From: an uncultured Oscillospiraceae bacterium
GTDB lineage: Bacteria > Bacillota > Clostridia > Oscillospirales > Oscillospiraceae
Direction: 5' to 3'
NCBI GenBank assembly: GCA_944385095.1
Contig: CALWVS010000004.1
Coordinates: 1-64,000, forward strand
Length of the DNA stretch: 64,000 nt
The notes beneath the pieces were generated by a model. The model searched no databases. It was not told the DNA's origin and was given only the letters and a program-made list of their open reading frames with translations. The position numbers were made by a program, and so were the translations under genes. Within the stretch, counting starts at the first letter, position 1. Every line of letters starts with the position of its first letter. Below, in pieces: positions 15,635-24,588 of this stretch.

Positions 15635-16261
15635 TTGGGTATTCATGATTTACCTCATGCGCTGGCTGTGCATCTGTTTTTTACTTTGAGCTCTGTGGTC
15701 ATTGGTCTTGTGCTGGGTGTCACCTTGGGAATTCTGCTGTCCAGAAAACCCAAACTCTCCAATGTTGTGCTTCCCATCCTTTCCGTTTTTAATACCGTAC
15801 CCGGTATCGTGTTCATCGGTCTGTTGCTGTTAATCTGGGGAATGGAAGCCATCACTGTTCTGGTAGCCTTGGGTATTTATGCTACATTTCCCATTCTCAA
15901 AAATACATATGCTGGCTTAATCTCTGTCAATCCCCAATACATTGAGGCTGCCAAAGGGTGCGGTATGAGCCAAACGCAACAACTGTTTCGTGTAGAACTT
16001 CCACTGGCTCTGCCAACCATCATTGGTGGGTTGCGCATGTCTACAGTTTATACTGTAAGCTGGGCTGTATTGGCTTCTATGATTGGACAGGGCGGTCTGG
16101 GTGAATTTATCTATGCTGGTATCAGTGCCAATGACAATGGTCTTATTCTTTTGGGTGCTATTCCTGCCGCAGTGCTGGCTTTTGTGCTTGGTTCCCTGGT
16201 AGATTTATTGCAAACTTACACTGTCCCTAAGGGATTACGGAAAAGGGGGAGCACAAAATGA
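15635..16261 (+). CDS. OpuCB-type ABC transporter permease
   Basis: A 208-residue inner-membrane permease with about five helices and the cytoplasmic EAA-like loop that docks on the ATPase (YIEAAKGCGMSQTQQLFRVELPLALPTIIGG). Similar in size to OpuCB. The start is probably the TTG at 15635, 4 nt after GTGAGG; no in-frame ATG or GTG fits better. It begins 6 nt after the ATPase stop codon and its own stop overlaps the next start (ATGA), indicating translational coupling. Confidence 0.88.
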   Translation: MGIHDLPHALAVHLFFTLSSVVIGLVLGVTLGILLSRKPKLSNVVLPILSVFNTVPGIVFIGLLLLIWGMEAITVLVALGIYATFPILKNTYAGLISVNPQYIEAAKGCGMSQTQQLFRVELPLALPTIIGGLRMSTVYTVSWAVLASMIGQGGLGEFIYAGISANDNGLILLGAIPAAVLAFVLGSLVDLLQTYTVPKGLRKRGSTK

Positions 16262-17799
16262 TGACAGTTTCTATGATCATAGGACATCTTGCCCTTGTGG
16301 TTGCCGCTCTGGTTTTTGCCATTTTGTTTGGTGTTCCATTGGGTGTTTTGTGCTACTTTTATCCCAATACCCGTCGCATTGTGCTGCGTGTGGTGGACCT
16401 GATTCAAACCACTCCTGCACTGGCTCTCCTAGGTATTATCATGGTATTTATGGGGGCTGGAAAACCCACTGTGATTGTAGGGCTTGCCCTCTACTCCCTG
16501 CTTCCCATTGTACGAAATACCTGTCTAGGACTGGATCAGGTCCCTGAATACCTGATCGAAGCAGGAAAAGGGATGGGCATGACAAAACTGTACCGTCTTA
16601 TCCATGTAGAAATCCCACTGGCTGCCCCTATCATCTTCACTGGTATCCGTATTGCCGCAGTGAATGCCATTGGTACTGCCGTGTTTGCGGCATTTGTAGG
16701 TGGCGGCGGTCTCGGCAGTGTGCTGAATACTGGTATCCGTCAGTTGGACATGGAGGCAATTCTAGGCGGTACCGCAGTTTTAATGGTAATGGCTTTGGTG
16801 TTAGACCTGTTGATGGGCTTTGCAGAACGCTACCTCAACAGCCGCACCAGTCAGCGCACCCAAACCCAACGTCTCACCGCCCATATTGCAGTGGTTGTTT
16901 CCTGTGTCCTTGCTCTCTGCCTCTGTGTGGTTGCCTTTATGCCTCAAAAATCGGAAGGTCTGGTCCTTTATCAGGGTCAGTTCTCAGAGGTGCAACTGGT
17001 CAATAGTATGATTCAACAACTGGTGGAAGATCGCCACGGTCTGCCAGTCACCATCAAAGATGAGATGACCGCCACCAATAATTTCAATGCTATGATTGGA
17101 GACAACCATTCCTGTGATTTGATGTACACTTGGGATGGGACCCTGTTGACCACCATTATGGGACTGGATACCACAGATATTCCAGAAGGTCAGACTCTTT
17201 ATGACTTTGTGAATGAAAAAATGAATGAAACCTATGATGCACAAATGCTGGGACAAATTGGCGTCAATAACACCTATGCCATCGGTGTCACTCAGCAGGT
17301 GATGGACACCTATCACCCCGAAACCGTCAGTGACCTGATTCCCATTGCCAGTGAGTTGCGATTTGGTGCAGAACAGGATTTCTTTACCGATGCAGGCAGT
17401 ATGAAGTATGGACCTTTTGTGGAATTCTATGGGTTGAACTTTAAGCAGGCAATCCATGTGGATATTATGATGAAATACACCGCTGTGGAACAGGGAGCTT
17501 ATGAAGTAATGGTTGTCTATGCCACAGATGGTCTCAACAAACGTGCCAATTTGACCATTTTAAAAGATGACCAGCATTTCTTCCCTGACTACTATGGTAC
17601 CATTTTGGTACGCAATGACATCTTTGAACGGTTTGCGGATGTAGCCCCCGATTTGAAAGACACTCTTTCTCTGCTTAACAATCGGTTTACCGATGAAATG
17701 ATGAGTGAGTTGACCTATCGTGTGGATGTTTTGGGCGAATCTGTGGACACTGTGGCACATGATTTTCTTGTCTCAGAACAGCTATTATCCCAATCCTAA
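16258..17799 (+). CDS. Fused permease/substrate-binding protein of an OpuC/EgtU-type ABC importer
   Basis: A 513-residue fusion. Residues 1 to about 200 are a second permease domain with its own EAA-like loop (YLIEAGKGMGMTKLYRLIHVEIPLA). After a further membrane segment (about 205-225), residues 235-513 form an OpuAC-type extracytoplasmic binding domain, which would sit outside the membrane. Fused permease-receptor proteins are known in BusAB (betaine) and EgtU (ergothioneine). The ligand cannot be assigned by eye: betaine, choline, carnitine and ergothioneine remain possible. Having a separate permease gene as well as a permease-receptor fusion suggests a heteromeric channel. Confidence 0.88.
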   Translation: MMTVSMIIGHLALVVAALVFAILFGVPLGVLCYFYPNTRRIVLRVVDLIQTTPALALLGIIMVFMGAGKPTVIVGLALYSLLPIVRNTCLGLDQVPEYLIEAGKGMGMTKLYRLIHVEIPLAAPIIFTGIRIAAVNAIGTAVFAAFVGGGGLGSVLNTGIRQLDMEAILGGTAVLMVMALVLDLLMGFAERYLNSRTSQRTQTQRLTAHIAVVVSCVLALCLCVVAFMPQKSEGLVLYQGQFSEVQLVNSMIQQLVEDRHGLPVTIKDEMTATNNFNAMIGDNHSCDLMYTWDGTLLTTIMGLDTTDIPEGQTLYDFVNEKMNETYDAQMLGQIGVNNTYAIGVTQQVMDTYHPETVSDLIPIASELRFGAEQDFFTDAGSMKYGPFVEFYGLNFKQAIHVDIMMKYTAVEQGAYEVMVVYATDGLNKRANLTILKDDQHFFPDYYGTILVRNDIFERFADVAPDLKDTLSLLNNRFTDEMMSELTYRVDVLGESVDTVAHDFLVSEQLLSQS

Positions 17800-17805
17800 C
17801 CAAAA

Positions 17806-17840
17806 ATGTCCTGTTCCCATGTGGAACAGGGCGTTTTTCT
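17806..17840 (+). terminator. Terminator of the ABC importer operon
   Basis: ATGTCCTGTTCC (17806-17817) pairs with GGAACAGGGCGT (17823-17834), followed by T residues. Confidence 0.85.
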
Positions 17841-17885
17841 TCTATTGTCACAGCCACATACATAAATTGACTATGGGGTGATGAC

Positions 17886-18161
17886 ATGAAAACCAATCTG
17901 GCACAGCTACGCTGGAAAGAGGTCATTGACATTCAAACAGGCAACCGATTTGGTTTTGTGGAGGATTTGGAACTAAACTTAGAAACGGGACAGGTAAACG
18001 CCTTAGTCATTCCAGGAAAACGGCGACTGTTCGGCTTGCTGGGTCGTGAAGAACCGCGTTATATTATATGGGAGAGTATCCAACGTTTTGGAGATGATGT
18101 GATTCTTGTCTCTCAGGAACCTCGCAGTCGTTCCCTTCCCAAAAGACGTCAAAAAGCCTGA
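17886..18161 (+). CDS. YlmC/YmxH-family PRC-barrel protein
   Basis: A 91-residue protein with a PRC-barrel-like beta fold: LRWKEVIDIQTGNRFGFVEDLELNLETGQVNALVIPG is the typical first part. YlmC/YmxH proteins are widespread in endospore formers and are linked to sporulation, though the molecular role is unknown. GGGGTGATG gives a good ribosome site. The string CATACATA at 17857-17864 resembles a SigE-type -10, but I cannot define a matching -35, so control by sporulation sigma factors is only a possibility. Confidence 0.85.
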   Translation: MKTNLAQLRWKEVIDIQTGNRFGFVEDLELNLETGQVNALVIPGKRRLFGLLGREEPRYIIWESIQRFGDDVILVSQEPRSRSLPKRRQKA

Positions 18162-18183
18162 CGGCTGCACCATCAGGCTTTTT
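18151..18183. terminator. Bidirectional terminator between ylmC-like and GDPD genes
   Basis: AAAAAGCCTGA (18151-18161) pairs with TCAGGCTTTTT (18173-18183). It overlaps the end of the ylmC-like gene and sits 3 nt from the convergent gene's stop. Confidence 0.9.
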
Positions 18184-18185
18184 CA

Positions 18186-19031
18186 TCAACTCGCTTTTTG
18201 ATATTCCAGGTTGGGAACAAATCCCTCAAAAATAATCAGATAGCCTTTTTTCTCCAGCTTTTTCATCTCCTTTGGGTCCTTGACCGTCCAACAGAAAATG
18301 GGCAACCCATGCAGCCACCGGCACAGCCATACAGCAGGCACCCACCGATGTTTATGGTGGAAGGAAATAAAGTCTGGTCTTGTGAGACAGTTCGGCACCA
18401 AAGTTGTCATACAAAATGCCTGCCAGAACTTCAATTCTCCCCGCTCCCTGCAAAAATCCTGTGAGAGCTGCCCTCTGCAAATATCAGGGCGATGCCGCAT
18501 CAGCCAGCGCAACACCCCTGGATGGAATGACTCAATACAGTAGTTCACTTGATACTGGTCCAATGTATGGACAGTTTTTGCCACTAGTTCTCTTACATCA
18601 AAATAATCTGCCTTTAACTCCACCAATAGAGGAGGACCGTTTTGGAACAGCTCTGCCACTTCTTCCAACAGAGGAATCTTCTCCTGTGTCCCCTCTAATT
18701 CATATTGCTTCAACTCAGCCACTGTGAGCTGAGAAATCTCCACATCTACACCGGCAGTTCGTTTGAGGCTTTTGTCATGGATGACAGCCAGATTTCCATC
18801 TGCTGTCAAGTGGACATCTAGTTCAATCCCATATCCTCGCTCTTTGGCCAGTCGAAAAGCCGCCATGGAATTTTCAGGGATATGTCTGGCTGTGTTGTGC
18901 AGTCCCCTATGAGCATATTGATAAGTACAAAACCGCTCCCAATTTGGATGGTATCTGCGACCACGCGTGGCTTCTATCCACAGTGCTGCACAGACAACCA
19001 CAGCAATCAGAAGAATTTTCACCCAGAACAC
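18186..19031 (-). CDS. Membrane-anchored glycerophosphodiester phosphodiesterase
   Basis: GDPD-family hydrolase of 281 residues that splits glycerophosphodiesters into glycerol-3-phosphate and an alcohol. An N-terminal membrane helix (about residues 4-20) precedes the TIM-barrel domain. Active-site motifs are present: AHRGLHNTARHIPENS (catalytic His, Arg and Glu), GIELDVHLTADG (Glu-Asp metal ligands) and VIHDKSLKRT (second His). The GTG start at 19031 is supported by AAAGGAGGAG 5-6 nt upstream. It has its own promoter at 19081 and shares a terminator with the convergent gene. Confidence 0.92.
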   Translation of the reverse strand: MFWVKILLIAVVVCAALWIEATRGRRYHPNWERFCTYQYAHRGLHNTARHIPENSMAAFRLAKERGYGIELDVHLTADGNLAVIHDKSLKRTAGVDVEISQLTVAELKQYELEGTQEKIPLLEEVAELFQNGPPLLVELKADYFDVRELVAKTVHTLDQYQVNYCIESFHPGVLRWLMRHRPDICRGQLSQDFCRERGELKFWQAFCMTTLVPNCLTRPDFISFHHKHRWVPAVWLCRWLHGLPIFCWTVKDPKEMKKLEKKGYLIIFEGFVPNLEYQKAS

Positions 19032-19080
19032 TCAAACTCCTCCTTTGTTTATCCATTCTGTGATTCTACCACCAAGCTTT

Positions 19081-19109
19081 ATCTTATCACTTCTCATCCC
19101 TTCTGTAAA
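19081..19109 (-). promoter_or_regulatory. Probable promoter of the GDPD gene
   Basis: Minus strand TTTACA (19104-19109), 17-bp spacer, TAAGAT (19081-19086). Confidence 0.55.
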
Positions 19110-19194
19110 GGGCAATTTGTGGAGTAATCCATTCTATTTGTTTCCTAAACCATACCAATCAAAACCAATCAAGCAATCTTTTTGAAACAGAACC

Positions 19195-19223
19195 TTGATA
19201 TGATTTTGAATTCATAGTACACT
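19195..19223 (+). promoter_or_regulatory. Probable promoter of the kinase-MATE pair
   Basis: TTGATA (19195-19200), 17-bp spacer, TACACT (19218-19223), about 50 nt before the kinase-like gene. Confidence 0.6.
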
Positions 19224-19274
19224 GTTCTTATCAGAGTTTCATTTTCCAAACTGCAAATGAGGGAGGTTTGTAAC

Positions 19275-19901
19275 ATGAATATTATCACAATTAGCAGAGA
19301 ATTTGGAAGCGGTGGACGTGAAGTTGGTAAACGGCTGGCAGATGCGTTGGGATACACCTATTATGACCGTGAAATCTTAACCATTCTAGCGGAAAAAACA
19401 CAACTGGATGCAAACTACCTTGACAAGGTATTGGAAGAAGGTCCACTGGTACAGCAATACCCCATCTTGTTTGGTCGAACCTTCTCTATTCTGCCCTACC
19501 TCTCCAATCCCTCTTTACTGGCAAATCTAACAAAAATGATGAAAAAAATTGCCATCAGTGAACATTGTGTCATTGTTGGCAGAAGTGCCAACGTGATTCT
19601 GGAGGAATACAACCCATTGAGAATCTTTGTCTATGCGGACATGCCCTCAAAAATCCAGCGTTGTCGGCAGAGAGAAACAGAGAAAACCACCCAAACAGAT
19701 GGAGAATATGAGAAGAAAATTCGTCAGGTTGATAAACAGCGTGCAAAAAATCACAATATGCTCTCAACCTATGAATGGGGCGACATGCGTGGCTATGACC
19801 TATGCCTCAACACCAGTTCTGTAAATATCAAGGGCATGATTCCATCTCTGTCTGAATACTGTAAAAAGTGGTTTGAACATCATCCATCTGTGAAAGGGTA
19901 A
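19275..19901 (+). CDS. Cytidylate kinase-like family protein
   Basis: A 208-residue P-loop protein of the cytidylate-kinase-like family, distinct from housekeeping Cmk. The start MNIITISREFGSGGREVGKRLAD is diagnostic and carries the nucleotide-binding loop. VIVGRSANVIL and a basic lid-like region (RCRQRETEK, DKQRAKNHN) follow. The true substrate of this family is not established. ATG 19275 is chosen over ATG 19257, which lies in front of the ribosome site GAGGGAGG. A MATE exporter follows after 51 nt, suggesting a shared transcript. Confidence 0.85.
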   Translation: MNIITISREFGSGGREVGKRLADALGYTYYDREILTILAEKTQLDANYLDKVLEEGPLVQQYPILFGRTFSILPYLSNPSLLANLTKMMKKIAISEHCVIVGRSANVILEEYNPLRIFVYADMPSKIQRCRQRETEKTTQTDGEYEKKIRQVDKQRAKNHNMLSTYEWGDMRGYDLCLNTSSVNIKGMIPSLSEYCKKWFEHHPSVKG

Positions 19902-19952
19902 GTATTACCCTTTTATATCTGAACCAATGAGAGGAGTCTTTGCTGTAACTAT

Positions 19953-21284
19953 ATGAGAATTCAACTATCTGATCACTTTACCTATCCACGCCTACTCCGC
20001 TTTGTATTGCCCTCAGTGTTGATGATTCTTTGTACTTCTATTTATAGCATTGTAGATGGATTTTTCATCGCAAATTTTGTGGGTAAAACCCCATTTGCAG
20101 CCATCAATCTGGTAATGCCTGTCCTGATGGGTGTTGCAACCATCGGCTTCATGATTGGCACCGGAGGCAGTGCCATTGTATCCAAAACACTGGGGGAAGG
20201 CAAAACAAATCTGGCAAACCAATACTTCACGCTCCTTGTTTGCTTTGCATTTCTACTGGGCGTTGTGGTATCTGCATTGGGTTTTATCTTTGCAGAACAA
20301 CTGTCTGCCCTTTTGGGTGCAGATGGTGTTCTATTTGAAGATTGTGTGTTGTATGCCCGTATTCTTTTTATAGCAGCACCATTTTTTGTCCTGCAATTTG
20401 TATTTCAAAGTTTTTTCATTGTGGCAGAAAAACCAGAGCTAAGCCTGAAGGTCAACCTCATCGCTGGAATTACAAATGCAATTTTGGATTATGTGCTTAT
20501 TTTGGTCATTCCTCTTGAGCTGACTGGTGCAGCCATTGCCACTGCTATAGGGCAAATTGTGGGTGCTGTCATTCCTGTTCTCTATTTTGCAAGAAAAAAT
20601 GACAGTCTATTGTGTTTCCGAAGAACACCATTCTATGGCAATATTCTAGGGCATGTGTGTGTCAATGGCTCCTCTGAAATGGTTACCAATCTGTCCACCT
20701 CTATCATCAATATTCTATATAACTTCCACTTAATGAATCTTGCAGGAGAAAATGGAATCGCTGCCTATGGGGTCATTATGTATGTCAATATTGTTTTTAT
20801 GGCTATCTTTTTAGGGTATTCTTTGGGCAGTGCCCCCATCGTCAGCTATCACTATGGGGCAGAAAATACAAATGAACTAAAAAGTCTCTTTCAAAAAAGC
20901 ATTGTGATTCTAATCATAACTGATGTCCTTCTTGTTACAGTATCTGAACTGGTTGCCAAACCGCTGGTGGGTATTTTTACCAGTTATGACATAGAACTGT
21001 TTGAAATGACTACAAGGGGCTTTCAACTCTATGCCCTCTCTTTTCTCATAATGGGCTTTAATGTCTGGGGTTCTGCATTTTTTACTGCGCTCAACAATGG
21101 TGTTGTCTCTGCTATGATTTCTTTTCTACGCACATTTGTATTTCAAGTTGCGGTTGTGTCCATTTTACCCGAATTTTGGGGACTGGATGGAATCTGGCTG
21201 TCCATTGCAGTGGCAGAACTGCTGGCATTCGTAGTGACAACAAGTTTTGTCATTGCAAAAAGAAAGCACTACCAATATGTGTGA
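19953..21284 (+). CDS. MATE-family efflux transporter
   Basis: A 443-residue membrane protein with about 12 hydrophobic segments in two similar halves, typical of MATE drug/cation antiporters of the MepA-like group: IVDGFFIANFVGKTPFAAINLVMP near residue 30, then GTGGSAIVSKTLGEGK. The second half contains LGYSLGSAPIVSYHYGAEN. The substrate is unknown. The ribosome site is weak or distant (GAGGAG 16 nt before the ATG), so translation may depend on read-through from the kinase-like gene upstream. Confidence 0.9.
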   Translation: MRIQLSDHFTYPRLLRFVLPSVLMILCTSIYSIVDGFFIANFVGKTPFAAINLVMPVLMGVATIGFMIGTGGSAIVSKTLGEGKTNLANQYFTLLVCFAFLLGVVVSALGFIFAEQLSALLGADGVLFEDCVLYARILFIAAPFFVLQFVFQSFFIVAEKPELSLKVNLIAGITNAILDYVLILVIPLELTGAAIATAIGQIVGAVIPVLYFARKNDSLLCFRRTPFYGNILGHVCVNGSSEMVTNLSTSIINILYNFHLMNLAGENGIAAYGVIMYVNIVFMAIFLGYSLGSAPIVSYHYGAENTNELKSLFQKSIVILIITDVLLVTVSELVAKPLVGIFTSYDIELFEMTTRGFQLYALSFLIMGFNVWGSAFFTALNNGVVSAMISFLRTFVFQVAVVSILPEFWGLDGIWLSIAVAELLAFVVTTSFVIAKRKHYQYV

Positions 21285-21307
21285 TTCACGTTGATGCTTT
21301 AAACCAC

Positions 21308-21353
21308 AAAAACTCCAACAGAATGGAATTTTTCCCTTTCTGTTGGAGTTTTC
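21308..21353. terminator. Bidirectional terminator between MATE gene and argF
   Basis: AAAACTCCAACAGAA (from 21308) pairs with TTCTGTTGGAGTTTT (to 21353), with A/T-rich flanks on both sides. Confidence 0.85.
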
Positions 21354-21381
21354 TCTGTCCATAGAGCGATATTTCCCTCTT

Positions 21382-22305
21382 TTATGCGTCCTCTCCACCC
21401 ATCAGCAAATACATCACTGCTTTCTGGGCATGGAGGCGGTTTTCTGCCTCATCAAAAATCTCCTCTGCATGCTGTTCAAACACATCAGCAGTGATTTCCT
21501 CTCCACGGTGGGCAGGCAAACAGTGCTGCACCATACACCCCTCATTGGTCAGTGCCATCAATTCTGCATTCACCTGATAGCCCACAAAGGCTTTTTCACG
21601 GATTGCCTTTTCTTCTTCTTGTCCCATAGATGCCCATACATCGGTAAAGACCACATCAGCCCTCACTGCTGCATCTTTTGGGTCACGACACAGGGTAAAT
21701 TTAAAGCTGGGGTCACTCTTTGCAAAGTCTAGCACATCTGGATGGGGGTCATAGCCCTCTGGGCATGCCACAGCCACTTCCATTCCCACTTTTAAACCAC
21801 CCACAATCAGGGAGTTTGCCATATTGTTTCCATCGCCAATATAGCACATCTTCAGCCCTTCCAGTTCTGCCTTATGCTCACGCACGGTCATCAAATCAGC
21901 CAATACCTGACAGGGATGACAGAAATCAGTCAGACCATTGATAACAGGAATATTGCAGTGGGCAGCCAGTGTCTCCACTTCCTCCTGGTCAAAGGTACGA
22001 ATCATAATACCATCACAGTACCGCAGCAATACACGGGCGGTATCCTCTGTGGGTTCTCCACGTCCAATCTGGCTCTCCTTACTGGACAGGAACAGGGCAT
22101 GCCCTCCCAGTTGATACATACCAGTTTCAAAGGACACACGGGTACGGGTAGAATTTTTCTCAAAAATCATAGCCAGTGTTTTGCCCTTGAGTTTATCATG
22201 TGGAATGCCATTTTTCTGGCTAAACTTCAACTGGTCGGCTGTATTGAGGATTTTCAGAATATCCTCTTTGGTCAAATCCAGCAGCTTCAACAAGTCCTTC
22301 TTCAT
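21382..22305 (-). CDS. argF: Ornithine carbamoyltransferase
   Basis: Joins ornithine and carbamoyl phosphate to give citrulline in arginine synthesis. Family motifs: EKNSTRTRVSFETGM (carbamoyl-phosphate binding STRTR), FCHPCQVLAD (HPxQ), and near the C terminus MVQHCLPAHRGEE (ornithine-binding HCLP). At 307 residues it is normal length. The motifs fit the anabolic enzyme of the arg operon, and no arcA or arcC is nearby. Last gene of argG-argH-argB-argF, 24 nt after argB. Confidence 0.95.
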   Translation of the reverse strand: MKKDLLKLLDLTKEDILKILNTADQLKFSQKNGIPHDKLKGKTLAMIFEKNSTRTRVSFETGMYQLGGHALFLSSKESQIGRGEPTEDTARVLLRYCDGIMIRTFDQEEVETLAAHCNIPVINGLTDFCHPCQVLADLMTVREHKAELEGLKMCYIGDGNNMANSLIVGGLKVGMEVAVACPEGYDPHPDVLDFAKSDPSFKFTLCRDPKDAAVRADVVFTDVWASMGQEEEKAIREKAFVGYQVNAELMALTNEGCMVQHCLPAHRGEEITADVFEQHAEEIFDEAENRLHAQKAVMYLLMGGEDA

Positions 22306-22329
22306 AATATCTTCCCCTCTCTATCTCCC

Positions 22330-23157
22330 TCAATGGGTCAGCATGGTGCCAATGCCCTCATCGGAGAGCAGTTCCAACAAAATGGCGTGTGGCACACTGC
22401 CATCCAGCAATGTCACAGACTTGACACCAGAACGAACTGCCTCCACACTGACATTTGCTTTTGTCACCAGCTTGGCAGGGATGACACCAGAACGAATCAG
22501 GGCAGGTACACGGGACAGTTCCAACACAGGAATGGGAGATTCTGGTGCAGCTGGGTCACGAATCAAGTCCTCACAGGATACCAGCTGGATGAGTTTCTCT
22601 GCTTTCAGTGCCACAGCCAGTTTGGATGCCACTGTATCTGCATCCACGCAGCAGATGTCCCCATTGTCTGCATTCTGCGCCACAGCCGCAACCACTGGGG
22701 TATAGCCCTGAGCCATAGCATCCTGCAAAATGGTCACATCCACCTTACCCAACTGCTCTCCCCTGACTGTGAGCATACTGCCATCTACACCACACAGACC
22801 GATTGCCTTACCACCAGTCTGATTTAAGGTGCCCACCATATTCTTGTTGACTGTGCCACACAGCAGTTGTTGCAGTTTTTCCACCACTGCCTCAGTCAAA
22901 CAGGGCTGCCCATTCTCATATGTCACTGGTACGCCGCTTTGTTCTACAGCAGACAGCACCTCAACTCCCATACCATGTACCAAAACCACCTGAATGCCAA
23001 CCAGCCGCAGCATCATCACATCAGAAGCCACCGCACCTCTCAGCTCTTTGCTGTCCATCATGGAGCCGCCGCAGTTGATTACCACAGTTTTTCCATTGTA
23101 ACGCTGAATATAAGGCAATGCTTCTGTCAAAATCTTTCCACGATCCAATGTGTTCAT
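22330..23157 (-). CDS. Divergent acetylglutamate kinase-like protein (ArgB-like)
   Basis: An amino-acid-kinase fold protein of 275 residues in the position of argB. Overall alignment to N-acetylglutamate kinase is clear (GLCGVDGSMLT, VDADTVASKLAVALKAEKLI, IPAKLVTKANVSVEAV), but several core motifs are altered. The catalytic lysine of the usual K-x-GG motif is Asn (VVINCGGSMM). The substrate loop HGGGP is HGMGV. The acetylglutamate-binding Arg of the NGLRVT motif is lost (NGQPCLT), and GGMxPK is SGVIPAK. Normal ArgB phosphorylates N-acetylglutamate; this protein may be inactive, regulatory or act on another substrate. No frameshift or stop is seen, so it is maintained as a full protein. argC, argJ and argD are absent from the cluster. 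Confidence 0.75.
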   Translation of the reverse strand: MNTLDRGKILTEALPYIQRYNGKTVVINCGGSMMDSKELRGAVASDVMMLRLVGIQVVLVHGMGVEVLSAVEQSGVPVTYENGQPCLTEAVVEKLQQLLCGTVNKNMVGTLNQTGGKAIGLCGVDGSMLTVRGEQLGKVDVTILQDAMAQGYTPVVAAVAQNADNGDICCVDADTVASKLAVALKAEKLIQLVSCEDLIRDPAAPESPIPVLELSRVPALIRSGVIPAKLVTKANVSVEAVRSGVKSVTLLDGSVPHAILLELLSDEGIGTMLTH

Positions 23158-23185
23158 CTCTTGCTCTCTCCCCTCATATCACAAG

Positions 23186-24565
23186 TTAGGTCCGTTCTGC
23201 CACAAATGCTTCCATTAGTTCAATTTGCTTTGCAACCGCTTCTTTGGATGGTCCACCATAGACTTTACGCCCATTCACACAGTTTTTCAGTGCCATAGCC
23301 TCATAGACTCCCTCATCAAACAGGTCGGAAATGGCTCTGAAATCACGCAAAGTCAGGGTATCCAGTGTCTCATGGTTCTTAATGCACAGATTGACCAGAC
23401 GACCCACAATCATGTAGGCCTCACGGAAGGGCATTCCTTTCTTCACCAGATAATCGGCACAGTCAGTGGCATTGATAAAGCCGCCTGCCGCTGCCCGTTC
23501 CATATTGTGACGACGTACAGACAGGGTACGCACCATAGCAGCAAACACAGGCAAACACTGTTCTACTGTATCAATGGCATCAAACAATGCCTCTTTGTCC
23601 TCCTGCATATCCTTGTTATAGGCAAGGGGCAGCCCCTTCATAATGGTCAACAGGGTAATCAGGGAGCCATACACACGACCGGTTTTGCCACGGACCAGCT
23701 CTGCCACATCTGGATTTTTCTTCTGTGGCATAATGGAGGAACCAGTGGAATAGGCGTCATCCAAATCTACAAACTTACATTCCCAGGAGCACCAGAAAAT
23801 AATCTCCTCAGAAAAACGGGACAGGTGCATCATCATAATAGACAGACAACTGAGCAATTCAATGGCATAGTCACGGTCAGAAACAGAGTCCATAGAGTTG
23901 TCTGTTGGCTTTTTGAATCCCAGTGCCTGTGCTGTCTGGAATCGGTCAATGGGATAGGTAGTGGTTGCCAGCGCACCAGCGCCCAGTGGGCACTCGTCCA
24001 GACGCTCCAGACAGTCCTCCAGACGGGTAATATCACGTTTAAACATGTTGGCATATGCCATCATATAGTGGGCAAATGTGGTGGGCTGGGCACGCTGTAA
24101 ATGGGTATAGCCGGGCATAACCGTGTCCATGTGCTCTTTTGCCTGCTCAATCAGCACCTTTTCCAGTTTCACCACCATAGAGATAATCACAGGAATTTCC
24201 TCTTTGGTATACAGTCTGGTATCCACTGCCACCTGGTCATTGCGAGAACGGGCAGTATGCAGCCGCTTGCCTGCATCCCCAATTCTTTGAGTCAACAGGG
24301 TTTCAATATTCATATGGATGTCCTCATTGTCAACGGAGAACTCCACCTGGTCTGCCTCAATATCGGCTAGGATTGCTTGCAACCCTGCCACAATCTGTTC
24401 CACCTCATGCTGTTCAATAATGCCCTGCTGTCCCAGCATTTTGGCATGTGCAATGGAACCAGTAATATCCTGTTTATAGAGACGCGCATCAAATTGAATG
24501 GATGAATTAAAATCGTTTACCAGTGTATCGGTCTCCTTTTGAAACCGTCCAGCCCATAATTTCAT
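23186..24565 (-). CDS. argH: Argininosuccinate lyase
   Basis: Cleaves argininosuccinate to arginine and fumarate. The fumarase/aspartase superfamily signature GSSIMPQKKNPD is present, along with HTARSRNDQ near residue 110 and the TTYPIDR segment. At 459 residues from ATG 24565 it is normal length. This ATG starts the family-typical MKLWAGRF and lies 9 nt after AGTGAGGA; the in-frame extension to 24580 is not needed. Separated from argG by 85 nt containing a strong hairpin. Confidence 0.95.
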   Translation of the reverse strand: MKLWAGRFQKETDTLVNDFNSSIQFDARLYKQDITGSIAHAKMLGQQGIIEQHEVEQIVAGLQAILADIEADQVEFSVDNEDIHMNIETLLTQRIGDAGKRLHTARSRNDQVAVDTRLYTKEEIPVIISMVVKLEKVLIEQAKEHMDTVMPGYTHLQRAQPTTFAHYMMAYANMFKRDITRLEDCLERLDECPLGAGALATTTYPIDRFQTAQALGFKKPTDNSMDSVSDRDYAIELLSCLSIMMMHLSRFSEEIIFWCSWECKFVDLDDAYSTGSSIMPQKKNPDVAELVRGKTGRVYGSLITLLTIMKGLPLAYNKDMQEDKEALFDAIDTVEQCLPVFAAMVRTLSVRRHNMERAAAGGFINATDCADYLVKKGMPFREAYMIVGRLVNLCIKNHETLDTLTLRDFRAISDLFDEGVYEAMALKNCVNGRKVYGGPSKEAVAKQIELMEAFVAERT

Positions 24566-24588
24566 ACTCAAAATCCTCACTTTTCAAA

